From Inmirania thermothiophila (GTDB taxonomy: Bacteria > Pseudomonadota > Gammaproteobacteria > DSM-100275), in NCBI RefSeq assembly GCF_003751635.1, contig NZ_RJVI01000002.1:1000483-1064482 (forward strand): a stretch of 64,000 nucleotides of DNA. Reading direction: 5' to 3'. The notes under the pieces were generated by a model. The model did not search any database and was not told the origin of the DNA. It was given only the letters and a program-made list of their open reading frames with translations. Of this stretch, positions 28,981 through 38,785 are shown one piece after another (positions within the stretch are counted from its first letter, which is position 1; the number at the start of each line of letters is the position of its first letter). A program made the position numbers and the translations under genes.

Positions 28981-31866
28981 ATGGACAAGAGCTACGACCC
29001 CCAAGCCATCGAACGCCGCTGGTACGAGCACTGGGAGCGCAAGGGCTACTTCCGCCCCTCGGGCAGGGGCGAGCCCTACTGCATCATGATCCCGCCGCCC
29101 AACGTCACCGGCAGCCTCCACATGGGGCACGCCTTCCAGGACACCATCATGGACGCCCTCATCCGCTACCACCGGATGCGGGGCCGCAACACCCTCTGGC
29201 AGGGGGGCACCGACCACGCCGGCATCGCCACCCAGATGGTGGTGGAGCGGCTCCTGGAGCAGGAGGGCAAGACCCGCCACGACCTCGGCCGCGAGCGGTT
29301 CCTCGAGCGGGTGTGGCGGTGGAAGGAGGCCTCCGGCGGCACCATCACGCGGCAGCTGCGCCGCCTCGGCGCCTCGGTGGACTGGTCGCGCGAGCGCTTC
29401 ACCATGGACGAGGGCCTCTCGCGCGCGGTGCGCGAGGTCTTCGTCCGCCTCTTCGAGGAGGGGCTCATCTACCGCGGCAAGCGCCTGGTGAACTGGGACC
29501 CGGTGCTGCACACCGCGGTCTCCGACCTGGAGGTGGTGAGCGAGGAGGAGGAGGGCCACCTCTGGCACATGCGCTACCCGCTGGCCGACGGCGAGGGCCA
29601 CCTGGTGGTGGCCACCACCCGGCCCGAGACCATGCTCGGCGACACCGCAGTGGCCGTGCACCCCGAGGACGCCCGCTACCGCCACCTCGTCGGCCGCGAG
29701 GTGATCCTGCCCCTCACCGGCCGGCGCATCCCCGTCATCGCCGACGCCTACGTGGACCCCGAGTTCGGCACCGGCTGCGTCAAGATCACCCCCGCCCACG
29801 ACTTCAACGACTACCAGGTGGGGCTGCGCCACGGCCTGCCCATGATCAACGTCCTCACCGAGGACGCCCGCATCAACGACAACGCCCCCGAGCCCTACCG
29901 CGGCCTCGACCGCTACGAGGCCCGCCGGCGCATCGTCGCCGACCTCGAGGCGCAGGGGCTGCTGGAGAAGGTGGAGCCGCACCGGCTCATGGTCCCCCGC
30001 GGCGACCGCTCCCACGCCGTCATCGAGCCCTTCCTCACCGACCAGTGGTTCGTGCGCACCGCACCGCTCGCCGAGGAGGCGATCCGGGTCGTGCGCGAGG
30101 GGCGGATCCGCCTCGTGCCCGAGAACTGGACCAAGACCTACTACCAGTGGCTCGAGCACATCGAGGACTGGTGCATCTCGCGCCAGATCTGGTGGGGGCA
30201 CCAGATCCCGGCCTGGTACTGCGCCGACTGCGACGGCGCGCACATCGTCCTCCTCGGCGCCGGCGAGGGCGCGGCCACCGCGGCCGAGCTGCTTGCCGCC
30301 GGGCGGGACCTCGACCAGGCCCTCGCCGCCGCGCGCGCGGTGCAGGTCCGCGGCGAGGCCCGCCCCATCGTCGCCGAGTCGCGCCCGGCGCGCTGCCCGC
30401 GCTGCGGCGGCAGCCGCCTGGTGCAGGACCCGGACGTGCTGGACACCTGGTTCAGCTCCGCCCTGTGGCCCTTCTCGACCCTCGGCTGGCCGGACGACAC
30501 CCCGGAGCTGCGCACCTTCTACCCCACCGACGTGCTCGTCACCGGCTTCGACATCATCTTCTTCTGGGTCGCCCGCATGGTGATGATGGGCTGCAAGTTC
30601 ATGGGCGACGTCCCCTTCCGCGAGGTCTACATCCACGGCCTCGTGCGCGACGCCCACGGCCAGAAGATGTCGAAGTCCAAGGGCAACATCCTCGACCCCC
30701 TCGACCTCATCGACGGCATCGACCTCGAGTCGCTGGTGCGCAAGCGCACCACCGGGCTGATGCAGCCGCAGATGGCCAGACGCATCGAGGAGGCGACGCG
30801 GCGGGAGTTCCCCGAGGGCATCCCCGCCTTCGGCGCCGACGCCCTGCGCTTCACCTTCGCCGCGCTCGCCTCCACCGGGCGCGACATCAAGTTCGACCTC
30901 GGCCGCATCGAGGGCTATCGCAACTTCTGCAACAAGCTCTGGAACGCCGCCCGCTACGTGCTCATGCGCACCGAGGGCGAGGACTGCGGCACCGGAGGGG
31001 GCGAGATGGCGCCCACCGCGGCCGACCGCTGGATCCGCTCGCGCCTCGACCGCACCGTGGCCGCGGTCCACGAGGCCATCGCCGCCTACCGCTTCGACCA
31101 GGTGGCCAACGTTCTGCACGAGTTCACCTGGGACGAGTTCTGCGACTGGTACCTGGAGCTCTCCAAGCCCGTCCTCCAGGATCCCGACGCGCCGGAGGCG
31201 GTGCGCCGCGCCACCCGCCGCACCCTGGTCACGGTGCTGGAGACGCTGCTCAGGCTCCTCCACCCCATCATGCCCTTCATCACCGAGGAGATCTGGCAAC
31301 GGGTGGCGCCGGTGGCCGGGGTGGCGGGCGAGAGCATCATGCTCGCCCCCTATCCCGAGTCCGACCCCGCCGCGCGCGACGAGGAGGCCGAGGCCGAGAT
31401 CGCCTGGCTCAAGGCCTTCGTCCTCGCGGTACGGCGGATCCGCGGCGAGATGGACATCGCCCCCTCGCGCCCCCTGCCCGTGCTGCTCGCGGAGGGCACG
31501 GCCGAGGACCGCGCCCGCGTCGAGCGGCACCTGCCGGCCCTGACCGCGCTGGCGCGGCTCGCGTCGGTGCGCTGGCTGGAGGCAGGCGAGGCCGCCCCCG
31601 AGGCCGCCACCGCCCTTGCCGGCGAGCTTCGCATCCTCATCCCCATGGCGGGGCTCATCGACAAGGCGGCCGAGCTCGCCCGCCTCGACAAGGAGATCGC
31701 CCGCCTTGAGGAGGGGCTTGCGCGCAGCCGCGCCAAGCTCGCTAACCCCGGCTTCGTGGAGAAGGCGCCGGCGGCGGTGGTGGAGAAGGAGCGCACCCGC
31801 CTGGCCGAGGCGGAGGCGGCGCTGGCGCGGCTGCGCGAGCAGCACCGGCGCATCGCGGCGCTCTAG
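28981..31866 (+). CDS. valS: Valyl-tRNA synthetase
   Basis: 961 residues (E. coli 951). Charges tRNA-Val and edits threonine. The HIGH motif appears as HMGH at 47-50 and KMSKS at about 562-566; the CP1 editing domain lies between. An anticodon-binding helical domain ([14 protein letters not shown]) follows, and a C-terminal coiled coil closes the protein ([19 protein letters not shown]). ATG 28981 follows GAGGGA. It is the last gene of pepA-holC-valS. Confidence 0.98.
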   Translation: MDKSYDPQAIERRWYEHWERKGYFRPSGRGEPYCIMIPPPNVTGSLHMGHAFQDTIMDALIRYHRMRGRNTLWQGGTDHAGIATQMVVERLLEQEGKTRHDLGRERFLERVWRWKEASGGTITRQLRRLGASVDWSRERFTMDEGLSRAVREVFVRLFEEGLIYRGKRLVNWDPVLHTAVSDLEVVSEEEEGHLWHMRYPLADGEGHLVVATTRPETMLGDTAVAVHPEDARYRHLVGREVILPLTGRRIPVIADAYVDPEFGTGCVKITPAHDFNDYQVGLRHGLPMINVLTEDARINDNAPEPYRGLDRYEARRRIVADLEAQGLLEKVEPHRLMVPRGDRSHAVIEPFLTDQWFVRTAPLAEEAIRVVREGRIRLVPENWTKTYYQWLEHIEDWCISRQIWWGHQIPAWYCADCDGAHIVLLGAGEGAATAAELLAAGRDLDQALAAARAVQVRGEARPIVAESRPARCPRCGGSRLVQDPDVLDTWFSSALWPFSTLGWPDDTPELRTFYPTDVLVTGFDIIFFWVARMVMMGCKFMGDVPFREVYIHGLVRDAHGQKMSKSKGNILDPLDLIDGIDLESLVRKRTTGLMQPQMARRIEEATRREFPEGIPAFGADALRFTFAALASTGRDIKFDLGRIEGYRNFCNKLWNAARYVLMRTEGEDCGTGGGEMAPTAADRWIRSRLDRTVAAVHEAIAAYRFDQVANVLHEFTWDEFCDWYLELSKPVLQDPDAPEAVRRATRRTLVTVLETLLRLLHPIMPFITEEIWQRVAPVAGVAGESIMLAPYPESDPAARDEEAEAEIAWLKAFVLAVRRIRGEMDIAPSRPLPVLLAEGTAEDRARVERHLPALTALARLASVRWLEAGEAAPEAATALAGELRILIPMAGLIDKAAELARLDKEIARLEEGLARSRAKLANPGFVEKAPAAVVEKERTRLAEAEAALARLREQHRRIAAL

Positions 31867-31890
31867 CGGCGGGACCGGCGCCGGCGGGGC

Positions 31891-31896
31891 TATACT
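31891..31896 (+). promoter_or_regulatory. Possible -10 element upstream of amrB
   Basis: TATACT in the 63-bp gap after valS, 34 bases before the amrB ATG, which has a GGGAGGT ribosome site. No clear -35. Confidence 0.35.
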
Positions 31897-31929
31897 GATG
31901 CCGACGCCATGCCGTAAGGGAGGTGCCGC

Positions 31930-32715
31930 ATGGCCACCGTCAGACCCCCCGCCGTCGCCGGCCTGTTCTATCCCGAGCAGCGCGAGGAGCTCGCCCGCAC
32001 CGTGGACGCCCTGCTCGCCGGGGCACAGGCCGCGGGTCCGCCCCCGAAGGCCATCGTCGCCCCCCACGCGGGCTACGTCTACTCCGGCCCCGTGGCCGCC
32101 ACCGCCTACGCCGCCCTGCGCCCGCTCGCCGGGCGCATCGAGCGCGTGGTCCTGCTCGGGCCGTCGCACCGCGTCCCGTTCGACGGGCTGGCGGCGCCCT
32201 CCACCGACTACTTCCGCACGCCCCTCGGCGACGTCCCGGTGGACCGCGAGGCCATCGAGTCCATCCGCGACCTGCCCCAGGTGTGCATCCTCGACGAGGC
32301 CCACGCCCTCGAGCACAGCCTCGAGGTGCACCTGCCCTTCCTGCAGCGCGTCCTCGGCGGGTTCCGCCTCGTGCCGCTGGTGGTGGGCGACGCCGCCCCC
32401 GAGGAGGTGGCCGAGGTCATCGAGCGCCTGTGGGGCGGGGACGAGACCCTGATCGTGGTCAGCTCTGACCTCTCCCACTACCACGACTACCACACCGCGC
32501 GGCGGATGGACGCGGCCACCTCCATGGCGGTGGAGGCGCTGGCGCCGGAGCGCATCGGCTACGAGCAGGCCTGCGGCCGTCACCCCCTGCAGGGCCTGCT
32601 GGTGGCGGCGCGCCGCCGCGGGCTCCAGGCCCGCACCCTGGACCTGCGCAACTCGGGCGACACCGCAGGCCCCAGGGACCGGGTCGTGGGCTATGGCGCC
32701 TATGCCTTCCACTGA
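31930..32715 (+). CDS. amrB: AmmeMemoRadiSam system protein B (MEMO1-like)
   Basis: 261 residues, cytoplasmic, related to extradiol dioxygenase-fold MEMO proteins. Landmarks are RPPAVAGLFYPE at the start, IVAPHAGYVYSGPVAATAYA (metal-site His), DEAHALEHSLEVHLPFLQ, and SSDLSHYHDY. It belongs to the three-part AmmeMemoRadiSam set with AMMECR1 and a radical SAM protein; the reaction of the set is not known to me. It overlaps amrA by 14-23 bases. The radical SAM partner is not in this window. Confidence 0.9.
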   Translation: MATVRPPAVAGLFYPEQREELARTVDALLAGAQAAGPPPKAIVAPHAGYVYSGPVAATAYAALRPLAGRIERVVLLGPSHRVPFDGLAAPSTDYFRTPLGDVPVDREAIESIRDLPQVCILDEAHALEHSLEVHLPFLQRVLGGFRLVPLVVGDAAPEEVAEVIERLWGGDETLIVVSSDLSHYHDYHTARRMDAATSMAVEALAPERIGYEQACGRHPLQGLLVAARRRGLQARTLDLRNSGDTAGPRDRVVGYGAYAFH

Positions 32716-33280
32716 CGGCCGCCTCGGCACGCGCGAGCGCGACGTCCTCCTGGGCATCGCCCAGGCCTCCATCCGTCACGGCCTCGAGCGCGGCACCCCG
32801 CTCCCGGTGCGCGCACCCGACTACGAGGGCGCCCTGCGCGAGCCGGGGGCGAGCTTCGTCACCCTCAAGCGCGGCGGCGCGCTGCGCGGCTGCATCGGCA
32901 GCCTCGAGGCGCGCCGGCCGCTGGTGGAGGACGTGGCCGCCAACGCCTTCGCCGCCGCCTTCGAGGACCCCCGCTTCCCGCCCCTCGCCCCCGAGGAGCT
33001 GGAGGATCTCGCGGTCTCGGTCTCGGTGCTGACGCCGCCCGAGCCGCTGCCCTGCGCCAGCGAGGAGGAGCTGATCGCGCGGCTCGTCCCGGGCGAGGAC
33101 GGCCTCATCATCGCCGACGGGGCGCATCGGGCCACCTTCCTCCCGGCGGTGTGGGAGTCCCTCCCCGAACCCCGCGACTTCCTGCGCGAGCTGCGGCGCA
33201 AGGCCGGCCTGCCGCCGGACCACTGGTCGCCGCGGCTGCGGGTCTGGCGCTACCGCACCGAGAGCTTCGGCACCGCCTGA
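32693..33280 (+). CDS. amrA: AmmeMemoRadiSam system protein A (AMMECR1 family)
   Basis: 195 residues, AMMECR1 fold. The family motif LRGCIGSLEA is present near residue 65, with FVTLKRGG just before it, LVEDVAANAFAAAFEDPRFPPL after it, and VSVLTPPEPL. ATG 32693 and ATG 32702 are both usable. Overlap with amrB implies joint translation. It converges on the RNB gene with six bases between stop codons. Confidence 0.9.
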   Translation: MAPMPSTDGRLGTRERDVLLGIAQASIRHGLERGTPLPVRAPDYEGALREPGASFVTLKRGGALRGCIGSLEARRPLVEDVAANAFAAAFEDPRFPPLAPEELEDLAVSVSVLTPPEPLPCASEEELIARLVPGEDGLIIADGAHRATFLPAVWESLPEPRDFLRELRRKAGLPPDHWSPRLRVWRYRTESFGTA

Positions 33281-33286
33281 GCGGCC

Positions 33287-35107
33287 TCAGCCCCGCTCGA
33301 GGCGGAAGCGCGCCTCCAGGTTCGGCAGGTCCACACCGGTAAGCACCACCGGCAGCCGCTCGTTGGGCTGCGGCACGCCCCGCAGGGCCACCTGCGCCTC
33401 CAGGGCGAGCTCCGGCACGATGACCACGCTGCGGCGCTCGCGCGGCTCCACCACCACCGCCTCGCCGCGCCAGCGCTCGTGGCGCAGCAGCCAGACCAGG
33501 GTCCAGTGCCGGTTGGAGGCGCGCTCGGCGCGCCGCACCGCGGCCATGGCCTGCTCGGCGGCGCCGGCGCGGGCGCGCACGGTCTCGGCGTCGAGGGGCT
33601 CGCCGCCGGTGACGTGGGCGCGGAGCTGCTGGTGGGTGAGCAGATCCGTGTAGCGGCGCAGCGGGCTCGTGGCCTGGCAGTAGGCGGCGAGCCCGAGGCC
33701 GGCGTGCGGCTCCGGCGCGGTGACGATCTGGCGCGGACGCATGCGCCGACGCAGGGCGTACATCCCGGCCAGGCCCTCCCCGGGGTCGGCCTCGTCCGGC
33801 GGCGACTGGGCGATGAAGGGCAGGGCGATGCCCTCGGCCGCGGCGTAGCGCGCCGCCGCCTCCCCCGCGCGCAGCATGAGCTCGCTCACCAGGAGCCGGC
33901 TCGCAAGGGGCGGCAGCGGCTCGATGCGGACCTCGCCCGCCACCACCCGCACCCGCGCCTCGGGCAGGCGGATGTCCACCGCGCCCGCCGCGAGACGCCG
34001 CTCGCGCAGCCGCAGCGCGAGCCGGTGGAGGCCGGCGAAGGGCTCCTCGTGGAGGCGCCTCTCCGCCTCGCCGTAGCTCAGCCGCCGCACCCGCACCGTG
34101 CTCGGGACGATGGCCACGTCCAGGATCTCCCCCTCGGCGTCCATGCGGATCCCGAAGGAGAGCGCCGGCGAGACCGGCGCGAGGCCGAGCCCGAGGCGTT
34201 GCACGGCCTGCACCGGCAGCATCGGCACCTGGCGGTGCGGCAGATACTGGGTGGCGCCGCGCAGGCGGGCCTCCTCGTCCGCCGCGCTCCCGGGCAGCAC
34301 CAGGGCGGCGGCGTCGGCCACGTGCACCCAGAGCCACCGGCCGTCCCAGCTCACGGCGTCGTCGGGGTCCTGGTTGCCCTCGTCGTCGATGGCGAAGGCC
34401 TCGAGCGCGGTGAGATCGCGCCTGGGCGCGGCGGCGAGCTCCGGCAGCTCCAGCGCCGGCGGCGCCTCCGGCAGGCCCTCGCGCACCGGATGGGGATCCA
34501 CCTCCGGCCCCCACGCGCCCAGCTTGAGAAGCAGCTCGTGCGCCACCTCCGGGCGCTCGGCGCGGTCGAGGGCGCGCAGGATGCGGCTGCCCTCGTGCCG
34601 CCCCAGGGCCAGGCCCTCGAGATCGGCGAGCTGCGGCCGGTCCTCGGGCAGCACGCGCCCGGCCTGGATCCGCTGCAGCAGCTCGCCCCAGGCGCGGCGC
34701 CGGCGGTCGCGCCCCTCCCGCGCCTCCCGCTCCGCCGCGGCCTCCTCCGGCGTGCGCACGCGGATGGCGTCCGGCGCCTCCCCCTCCAGCTCGATCCCCT
34801 CCTCCACCCGCTCCCACACCGCCCACGCGGTGGCCGGGGTGAAGGCGCCGAAGGCGAGCTCGGCCAGCTCCGCCACCGTGGTGGTCTGGCCCGCCAGCAG
34901 CTCGCACGCGGCCTCGATCTCGCCCTCGACGGGACGCAGCTCGCCGAGGCTGCGCAGCGGCCCCGGATGCAGCGGCACCACGTCCTTGGGGCGCACCCGC
35001 CGGGCGCCGCCCCCGGGCAGCTCGATCTCCAGCTTGTCGGTCACCGCCACCACGCGGGCGGGGCGGCGCTTGTAGAGGACGAGGCTGTCTGCCGCGGGCT
35101 GCTCCAT
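33287..35107 (-). CDS. RNB-domain ribonuclease (RNase II/R-like)
   Basis: 606 residues, shorter than RNase II (644) and RNase R (813). The RNB catalytic signature is clear: AIDDEGNQDPDDAVSWDG at about residues 255-272, with the Asp residues that bind Mg. YLPHRQVPMLP, the SPLRRYTDLLTHQQL active-site segment and a short C-terminal domain follow. The N-terminal part lacks an obvious pair of cold-shock domains, as in the shorter RNB proteins of proteobacteria. ATG 35107 is chosen because GGAG lies six bases upstream. It diverges from the FAD oxidoreductase. Confidence 0.85.
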   Translation of the reverse strand: MEQPAADSLVLYKRRPARVVAVTDKLEIELPGGGARRVRPKDVVPLHPGPLRSLGELRPVEGEIEAACELLAGQTTTVAELAELAFGAFTPATAWAVWERVEEGIELEGEAPDAIRVRTPEEAAAEREAREGRDRRRRAWGELLQRIQAGRVLPEDRPQLADLEGLALGRHEGSRILRALDRAERPEVAHELLLKLGAWGPEVDPHPVREGLPEAPPALELPELAAAPRRDLTALEAFAIDDEGNQDPDDAVSWDGRWLWVHVADAAALVLPGSAADEEARLRGATQYLPHRQVPMLPVQAVQRLGLGLAPVSPALSFGIRMDAEGEILDVAIVPSTVRVRRLSYGEAERRLHEEPFAGLHRLALRLRERRLAAGAVDIRLPEARVRVVAGEVRIEPLPPLASRLLVSELMLRAGEAAARYAAAEGIALPFIAQSPPDEADPGEGLAGMYALRRRMRPRQIVTAPEPHAGLGLAAYCQATSPLRRYTDLLTHQQLRAHVTGGEPLDAETVRARAGAAEQAMAAVRRAERASNRHWTLVWLLRHERWRGEAVVVEPRERRSVVIVPELALEAQVALRGVPQPNERLPVVLTGVDLPNLEARFRLERG

Positions 35108-35157
35108 CCCTCGCTCCATGACGCCGGCGGCACTGGCGCCGTCCGGCCGGGGGCCAC

Positions 35158-35164
35158 TATTATG
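35158..35164. promoter_or_regulatory. Divergent -10 elements between RNB and FAD genes
   Basis: Plus-strand TATTAT (35158-35163) and minus-strand CATAAT (35164-35159) overlap in the 97-bp divergent gap, the only AT-rich island there. -35 boxes are not convincing. Confidence 0.35.
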
Positions 35165-35204
35165 CGGAAAACGGATCCCGCGGGGATCCGGGGGGGCAGG
35201 GGAC

Positions 35205-36350
35205 GTGCCGAGGATCCGCGTCGCCATCGTCGGCTGCGGCTTCGCCGGGCTCGCCGCGGCGCGCCGCCTCGCGGCGGCGCCGGGGGTCGAGGTCACGGTG
35301 TTCAACCCGCGCCCCGAGCTCTACAACTACCCCGTGCTGCCGCGCCACCTGGTGGACCCCGTCCCCCGCGCGCTCCTCGCCGTGCCCCTCGCCCCCCTGC
35401 TCCCGGGCGTGCGCCTGCGCAGCGAGCGCGTCGAGGCGGTGGATGCGCCCGCGCGCCGGGTGGAGACCGCCTCCGGCACCACGGCCTGGGACTTCCTGAT
35501 CCTCGCCGTGGGCGTGCGCGCGCGCACCCTTCCGCGCGGCGAGCGCACGCCGCTGGTCTTCCCCAAGAGCGAGCGCCACCTCGCGCGCCTGCGCGGCGAG
35601 CTCGAGCAGCTCGCCGCGGAGCGCCGGTCGGGCCTCGTCTGCATCGTCGGCGGCGGGCTCACCGGCATCGAGTTCGCCGCCGCCGTGCGCGCCCGCCTCG
35701 ACGACGCCGCCCGCCGCCACCGGCGACGGCCCGACGCCTTCCGCGTCCTCCTCCTGGAGCGCGGAGCGCGGCTTGCCCCGGACTGCTCGCCGGCGCTTGC
35801 GGCACGGCTCGCGGCGGCGCTCGCCGCGGCCGGGGTCGGCGTGCGCACCGGGTGCGCCGTGCACGGGATCGAAGGCCGGCGGATCGAGACCGAGGCCGGC
35901 GCCCTCGAGGCCGACATCACGCTCTGCTGCGCCGGGGCCGAGCCCGACCTGCGCCTCGGCCTCGCCGGGCTCGACGCCGGCGCCGACGGGATCGCCTGCA
36001 CCGCCGGGCTCGTCGCGCAGGGAAGCGACGCGGTCCTCGTCGCCGGCGACATCGCCCGGCCCCGCTCCCCCGCACCGGCCCCGCCCCGCCGCGCCGCCCA
36101 TGCGCGCCGCCAGGGGGCGCACGCCGCGGCCAACGTCCTGCGCCTCGCCGCCGGGCGCGCACCGCGCCCGTACCGGCCCCGGGCCCTGCCCACCGCCGTC
36201 TACCTCGGGCCGCGGCGCGGCCTCGTCGCCCTGGGACCGCTGTGTCTCGGCGGATCCGCGGCGGCCCGCACCAAGCACTGGCTCGAGCGCGACCACTTCC
36301 GCCATGCCGTGCCGTCCATCGCAGGAGGAGAGGGATGGATGCCCTGGTGA
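35205..36350 (+). CDS. FAD-dependent NADH-dehydrogenase/SQR-type oxidoreductase
   Basis: 381 residues, two-dinucleotide-binding-domain flavoprotein. FAD loop VAIVGCGFAGLAAARRLA at residues 4-21, second (NAD-type) loop CIVGGGLTGIEFAAAV near 146-161, and a C-terminal FAD contact LVAGDIA. It resembles type II NADH dehydrogenases and sulfide:quinone oxidoreductases. I see no paired redox cysteines of the SQR type, so NDH-2-like is likelier. GTG 35205 follows AGGGGA. It overlaps the ferritin-like gene by 16 bases, so the two products are probably made together. Confidence 0.75.
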   Translation: MPRIRVAIVGCGFAGLAAARRLAAAPGVEVTVFNPRPELYNYPVLPRHLVDPVPRALLAVPLAPLLPGVRLRSERVEAVDAPARRVETASGTTAWDFLILAVGVRARTLPRGERTPLVFPKSERHLARLRGELEQLAAERRSGLVCIVGGGLTGIEFAAAVRARLDDAARRHRRRPDAFRVLLLERGARLAPDCSPALAARLAAALAAAGVGVRTGCAVHGIEGRRIETEAGALEADITLCCAGAEPDLRLGLAGLDAGADGIACTAGLVAQGSDAVLVAGDIARPRSPAPAPPRRAAHARRQGAHAAANVLRLAAGRAPRPYRPRALPTAVYLGPRRGLVALGPLCLGGSAAARTKHWLERDHFRHAVPSIAGGEGWMPW

Positions 36351-36976
36351 CGAAGGCGTACTGCCTCGCCCATCCCGTGGAGATCGTGCGCCTCTTCGGC
36401 GCCGGCGCCTGGCTGCGTGCGCTGCTCTCGCGCCGGCGCACGCTGCTCGCCATCGTCGCCGAGCGCGACCGCCACCACCGCGTGCCGCTCCCGGGGGCGC
36501 CCGGGCGGGCCTACTGCGTCTCGGCCCTGATCGAGGAGGCGGTGGCCGCGTTCTACCGCCGCGCCGCGCGGCGCTTCCGCCACATCCCCGAGGCGGCGGC
36601 GCTGTTCGACCACCTCGCCGAGGAGGAGCGCGAGCACGCGCATCTCATGATCGTGTGCCTCCACGCCGCGCGCCTGCCGGAGGCGGGCGGCTACGTGCCC
36701 ACGGTGGGCGATCCCGAGGTGCGCGAGCTCCTGGCGCGGCTGCGGGCCCTGCGCCGGGGGGTCGAGACCATGACCTTGGAGGAGGCGCTGGCGGCGGCCG
36801 AGGCGTTGGAGCGCGGCGAGGCCAACGTCATCTTCGGGCGCCTCCTGGAGCAGGTGGGCGCGCCGCAGGCGGCCTTCCTGCGCGCGCGCCTGGCCGAGGT
36901 GGAGGATCACACCGAGTACGTGCCCCGCCGCATCGCGGAGCTGCGCCGCGGCATCGGCCTGGATGGCGCCGCCTGA
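36335..36976 (+). CDS. Ferritin-like (rubrerythrin-type) protein
   Basis: 213 residues. The central part is a four-helix ferritin-like bundle: SALIEEAVAAFYRRAARRF, then LFDHLAEEEREHAHLMIV with an ExxH di-iron motif about 38 residues later. A second half has EEALAAAEALERGEANVIF and AEVEDHTEYV, where the second ExxH is imperfect. It may bind a di-iron centre and act in peroxide handling or iron storage. ATG 36335 has GGAGGAGAGGG. It sits between the flavoprotein and a permease with overlaps on both sides. Confidence 0.7.
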   Translation: MDALVTKAYCLAHPVEIVRLFGAGAWLRALLSRRRTLLAIVAERDRHHRVPLPGAPGRAYCVSALIEEAVAAFYRRAARRFRHIPEAAALFDHLAEEEREHAHLMIVCLHAARLPEAGGYVPTVGDPEVRELLARLRALRRGVETMTLEEALAAAEALERGEANVIFGRLLEQVGAPQAAFLRARLAEVEDHTEYVPRRIAELRRGIGLDGAA

Positions 36977-37868
36977 GCTCGCGCTGCGGCTTGCGCCGGT
37001 GCTCGCCGCCTTCGCCGCCGGCGTCGCCGGCCGCCGCTTGGGGTGGTTCGCCCCGCGTCACGCCGATGCCCTGCTGCGCCTCATGGTCCGCGCGGGCCTC
37101 CCCGCGCTGATCCTCGGCACCGTGCCCGCGCTGGACCTCGCGCACGGGGCGGCGCTGCTGCCCCTGGTGGCGGCCGCCGCCATCCTCGCCGGCTGGCCCG
37201 CGGGGCTCGCCCTCGCCCGCGGCTTCCGCCTGCCGCGGCCCGCCGCGGGCGTCGTTGTGACCGGGCTGATGATCCTCAACCTCGCCGCCGTCTATCCCTT
37301 CGCGTGGGCGGCCTGGGGGGCGGAGGGCGCGGGACGGCTGGCCCTCTTCGACTTCGGCAACGGCCTCCTGGTGCTGACCCTCGTCTACGCCCTGGCCTGC
37401 GCCTACGGCTCGGGTCGGCCGCTTGCGGCCCGCATCCTGCGGGCGCTGGCCACCTTTCCGCCGACCCTGGCGCTCGCGCTCGCGCTCGCCCTCAACCTCG
37501 CCGGACTGGCCCCGCCGGGCCCCGCCGCGGCCGCCCTGCGCGCCCTCGGCGGCGCCTCCGTGCTGCTGGTGGTGCTCGCCCTGGGCGTGCACTTCCGCGC
37601 CCCGGGCAGGCACCTCGGGATCGTCGCCGCCGTGGTCGCGGCGCGTCTCGGCGTGGGCCTCGCCACCGGCCTCGGCGCGGCCCTGCTCCTCGGCCTCGAG
37701 GGCGTCGACCGGGGCGTCGTCCTCCTCGGCGCGGCCGCGCCCGTCGGCTTCAACACCCTCGTCTTCGCCGCCGCCCAGGATCTCGACCGCGAGCTCGCGG
37801 CGGGCCTCGTCTCCGTCTCCCTGCTCGCCGGCCTCGTCTACCTGCCGCTGCTGATCCTCGCGGCCTGA
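36963..37868 (+). CDS. AEC-family transporter (auxin efflux carrier type)
   Basis: 301 residues with about nine or ten membrane helices. The AEC pattern is visible: LVRAGLPALILGTVPALDL in the first helices, the VVVTGLMILNLAAVYPFAWAAWG half-repeat, GVHFRAPGRH, and the GAAAPVGFNTLVFAAAQDLDRELAAGLVSVSLLAGLVYLPLLI end. Bacterial members export or import malate and similar anions; the substrate is unknown. ATG 36963 overlaps the ferritin-like gene by 14 bases. It converges on the Wzz-like gene with a four-base gap. Confidence 0.82.
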   Translation: MAPPELALRLAPVLAAFAAGVAGRRLGWFAPRHADALLRLMVRAGLPALILGTVPALDLAHGAALLPLVAAAAILAGWPAGLALARGFRLPRPAAGVVVTGLMILNLAAVYPFAWAAWGAEGAGRLALFDFGNGLLVLTLVYALACAYGSGRPLAARILRALATFPPTLALALALALNLAGLAPPGPAAAALRALGGASVLLVVLALGVHFRAPGRHLGIVAAVVAARLGVGLATGLGAALLLGLEGVDRGVVLLGAAAPVGFNTLVFAAAQDLDRELAAGLVSVSLLAGLVYLPLLILAA

Positions 37869-37872
37869 GCGG

Positions 37873-38694
37873 TCAAGCCGCGGCCTCCTCCTCGGCGAGG
37901 GCCTCGCGGACCCGATCCCGGAAGGCGTCGACGAAGACCGCCCCGAGCCCCGCGAACACCCCCGCCACCACCGCCAGCACGGCGATCGCCGCCCTGCCCC
38001 GGCCCTTGGGCTCGAGCCCCCGCTGGGCCAGCACCTCGATCCGGGCCGGCCGCACCTGGTCCGCCACCAGCTCCTCGAGCCGCCCGAGGTCCGGCTCGGC
38101 CTTGGCAAACGCCTGCTCACCCTGCCGCGCGATCACCTCGCGGAGGCGCACCAGCGCGTCCCGTCGGACAGCCCTCGCCGCCTCCACGAGATCCTGCTGC
38201 GCCACGACCACCCTCCGGGCCACCGTCTCGTGGAGCCGACGCACCAGCCCGGCCTCCGCCTCGGGCACCACGCTTTCCAGCACGATGAGGTCCGTGTCCT
38301 TGGGCCGCTCCGCCTCCACGAGCCCCTCGCCCACATCGCCGCGCCCCTGCGCCGACCCCGCCAGCACCGCCGGCAGGTAGACGCGACGCACCTGCTCCAG
38401 GACCTCCGACGGCGATACCAGGGGGCGGGTCCCTTCCGGGCTCACCACGCCCGCAAGCTGGATCACCGTGGTGTAGCTGTAGCGCTCCGGAAGGAGCACC
38501 GCCGCTGCAAGCCCCGCCACGAGCACCACGGCGAAAACGGCCCAGAAGACGCGGCGGCGCCGGCGAAACTCCAGCCACAGGTCCACCAGGCTGAGCTCGT
38601 CCTCGGGCGGATACCACGCCGGCGCCCACACCTGCGGCAGCTCGCCCTCGCGACGCCCCTGCCCGTCCTTCGTCTGCCCGACCGTCTCCTTCAC
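37873..38694 (-). CDS. Wzz-like polysaccharide chain-length protein
   Basis: 273 residues. N-terminal cytosolic segment with LSVVDLW-like sequence (ELSLVDLWLEFRRRRRVF), helix 1 (about 48-66), a periplasmic part with YSYTTVIQLA and a long helical region, and helix 2 near the C-terminus (AAIAVLAVVAGVFAGLGAVFVDAF). This matches the Wzz/polysaccharide co-polymerase topology. GTG 38694 has GGAGGGGAG upstream. cysC lies 91 bases upstream on the same strand. It may control O-antigen or exopolysaccharide length, but no other polysaccharide gene is beside it. Confidence 0.72.
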   Translation of the reverse strand: MKETVGQTKDGQGRREGELPQVWAPAWYPPEDELSLVDLWLEFRRRRRVFWAVFAVVLVAGLAAAVLLPERYSYTTVIQLAGVVSPEGTRPLVSPSEVLEQVRRVYLPAVLAGSAQGRGDVGEGLVEAERPKDTDLIVLESVVPEAEAGLVRRLHETVARRVVVAQQDLVEAARAVRRDALVRLREVIARQGEQAFAKAEPDLGRLEELVADQVRPARIEVLAQRGLEPKGRGRAAIAVLAVVAGVFAGLGAVFVDAFRDRVREALAEEEAAA

Positions 38695-38785
38695 TTGCTT
38701 CTCCCCTCCGTGTCGCGTCCCCGCGCCGCCCATCGAGGCCGGTACACACCCGGAGGGCGGGCTCCCTCGTCCGCCGCGGCGCGCC

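Noticed and set aside
28066..32772. Minus-strand open frame of 1568 codons opposite pepA, holC, valS and amrB
   Set aside because: It is antisense to four well-recognised genes, has low-complexity Gly/Arg/Val/His content, and exists because stop codons are rare in such GC-rich DNA.
35205..36350. Sulfide:quinone oxidoreductase call for the FAD protein
   Set aside because: The paired redox cysteines expected for that enzyme are not seen in the places they should occupy.
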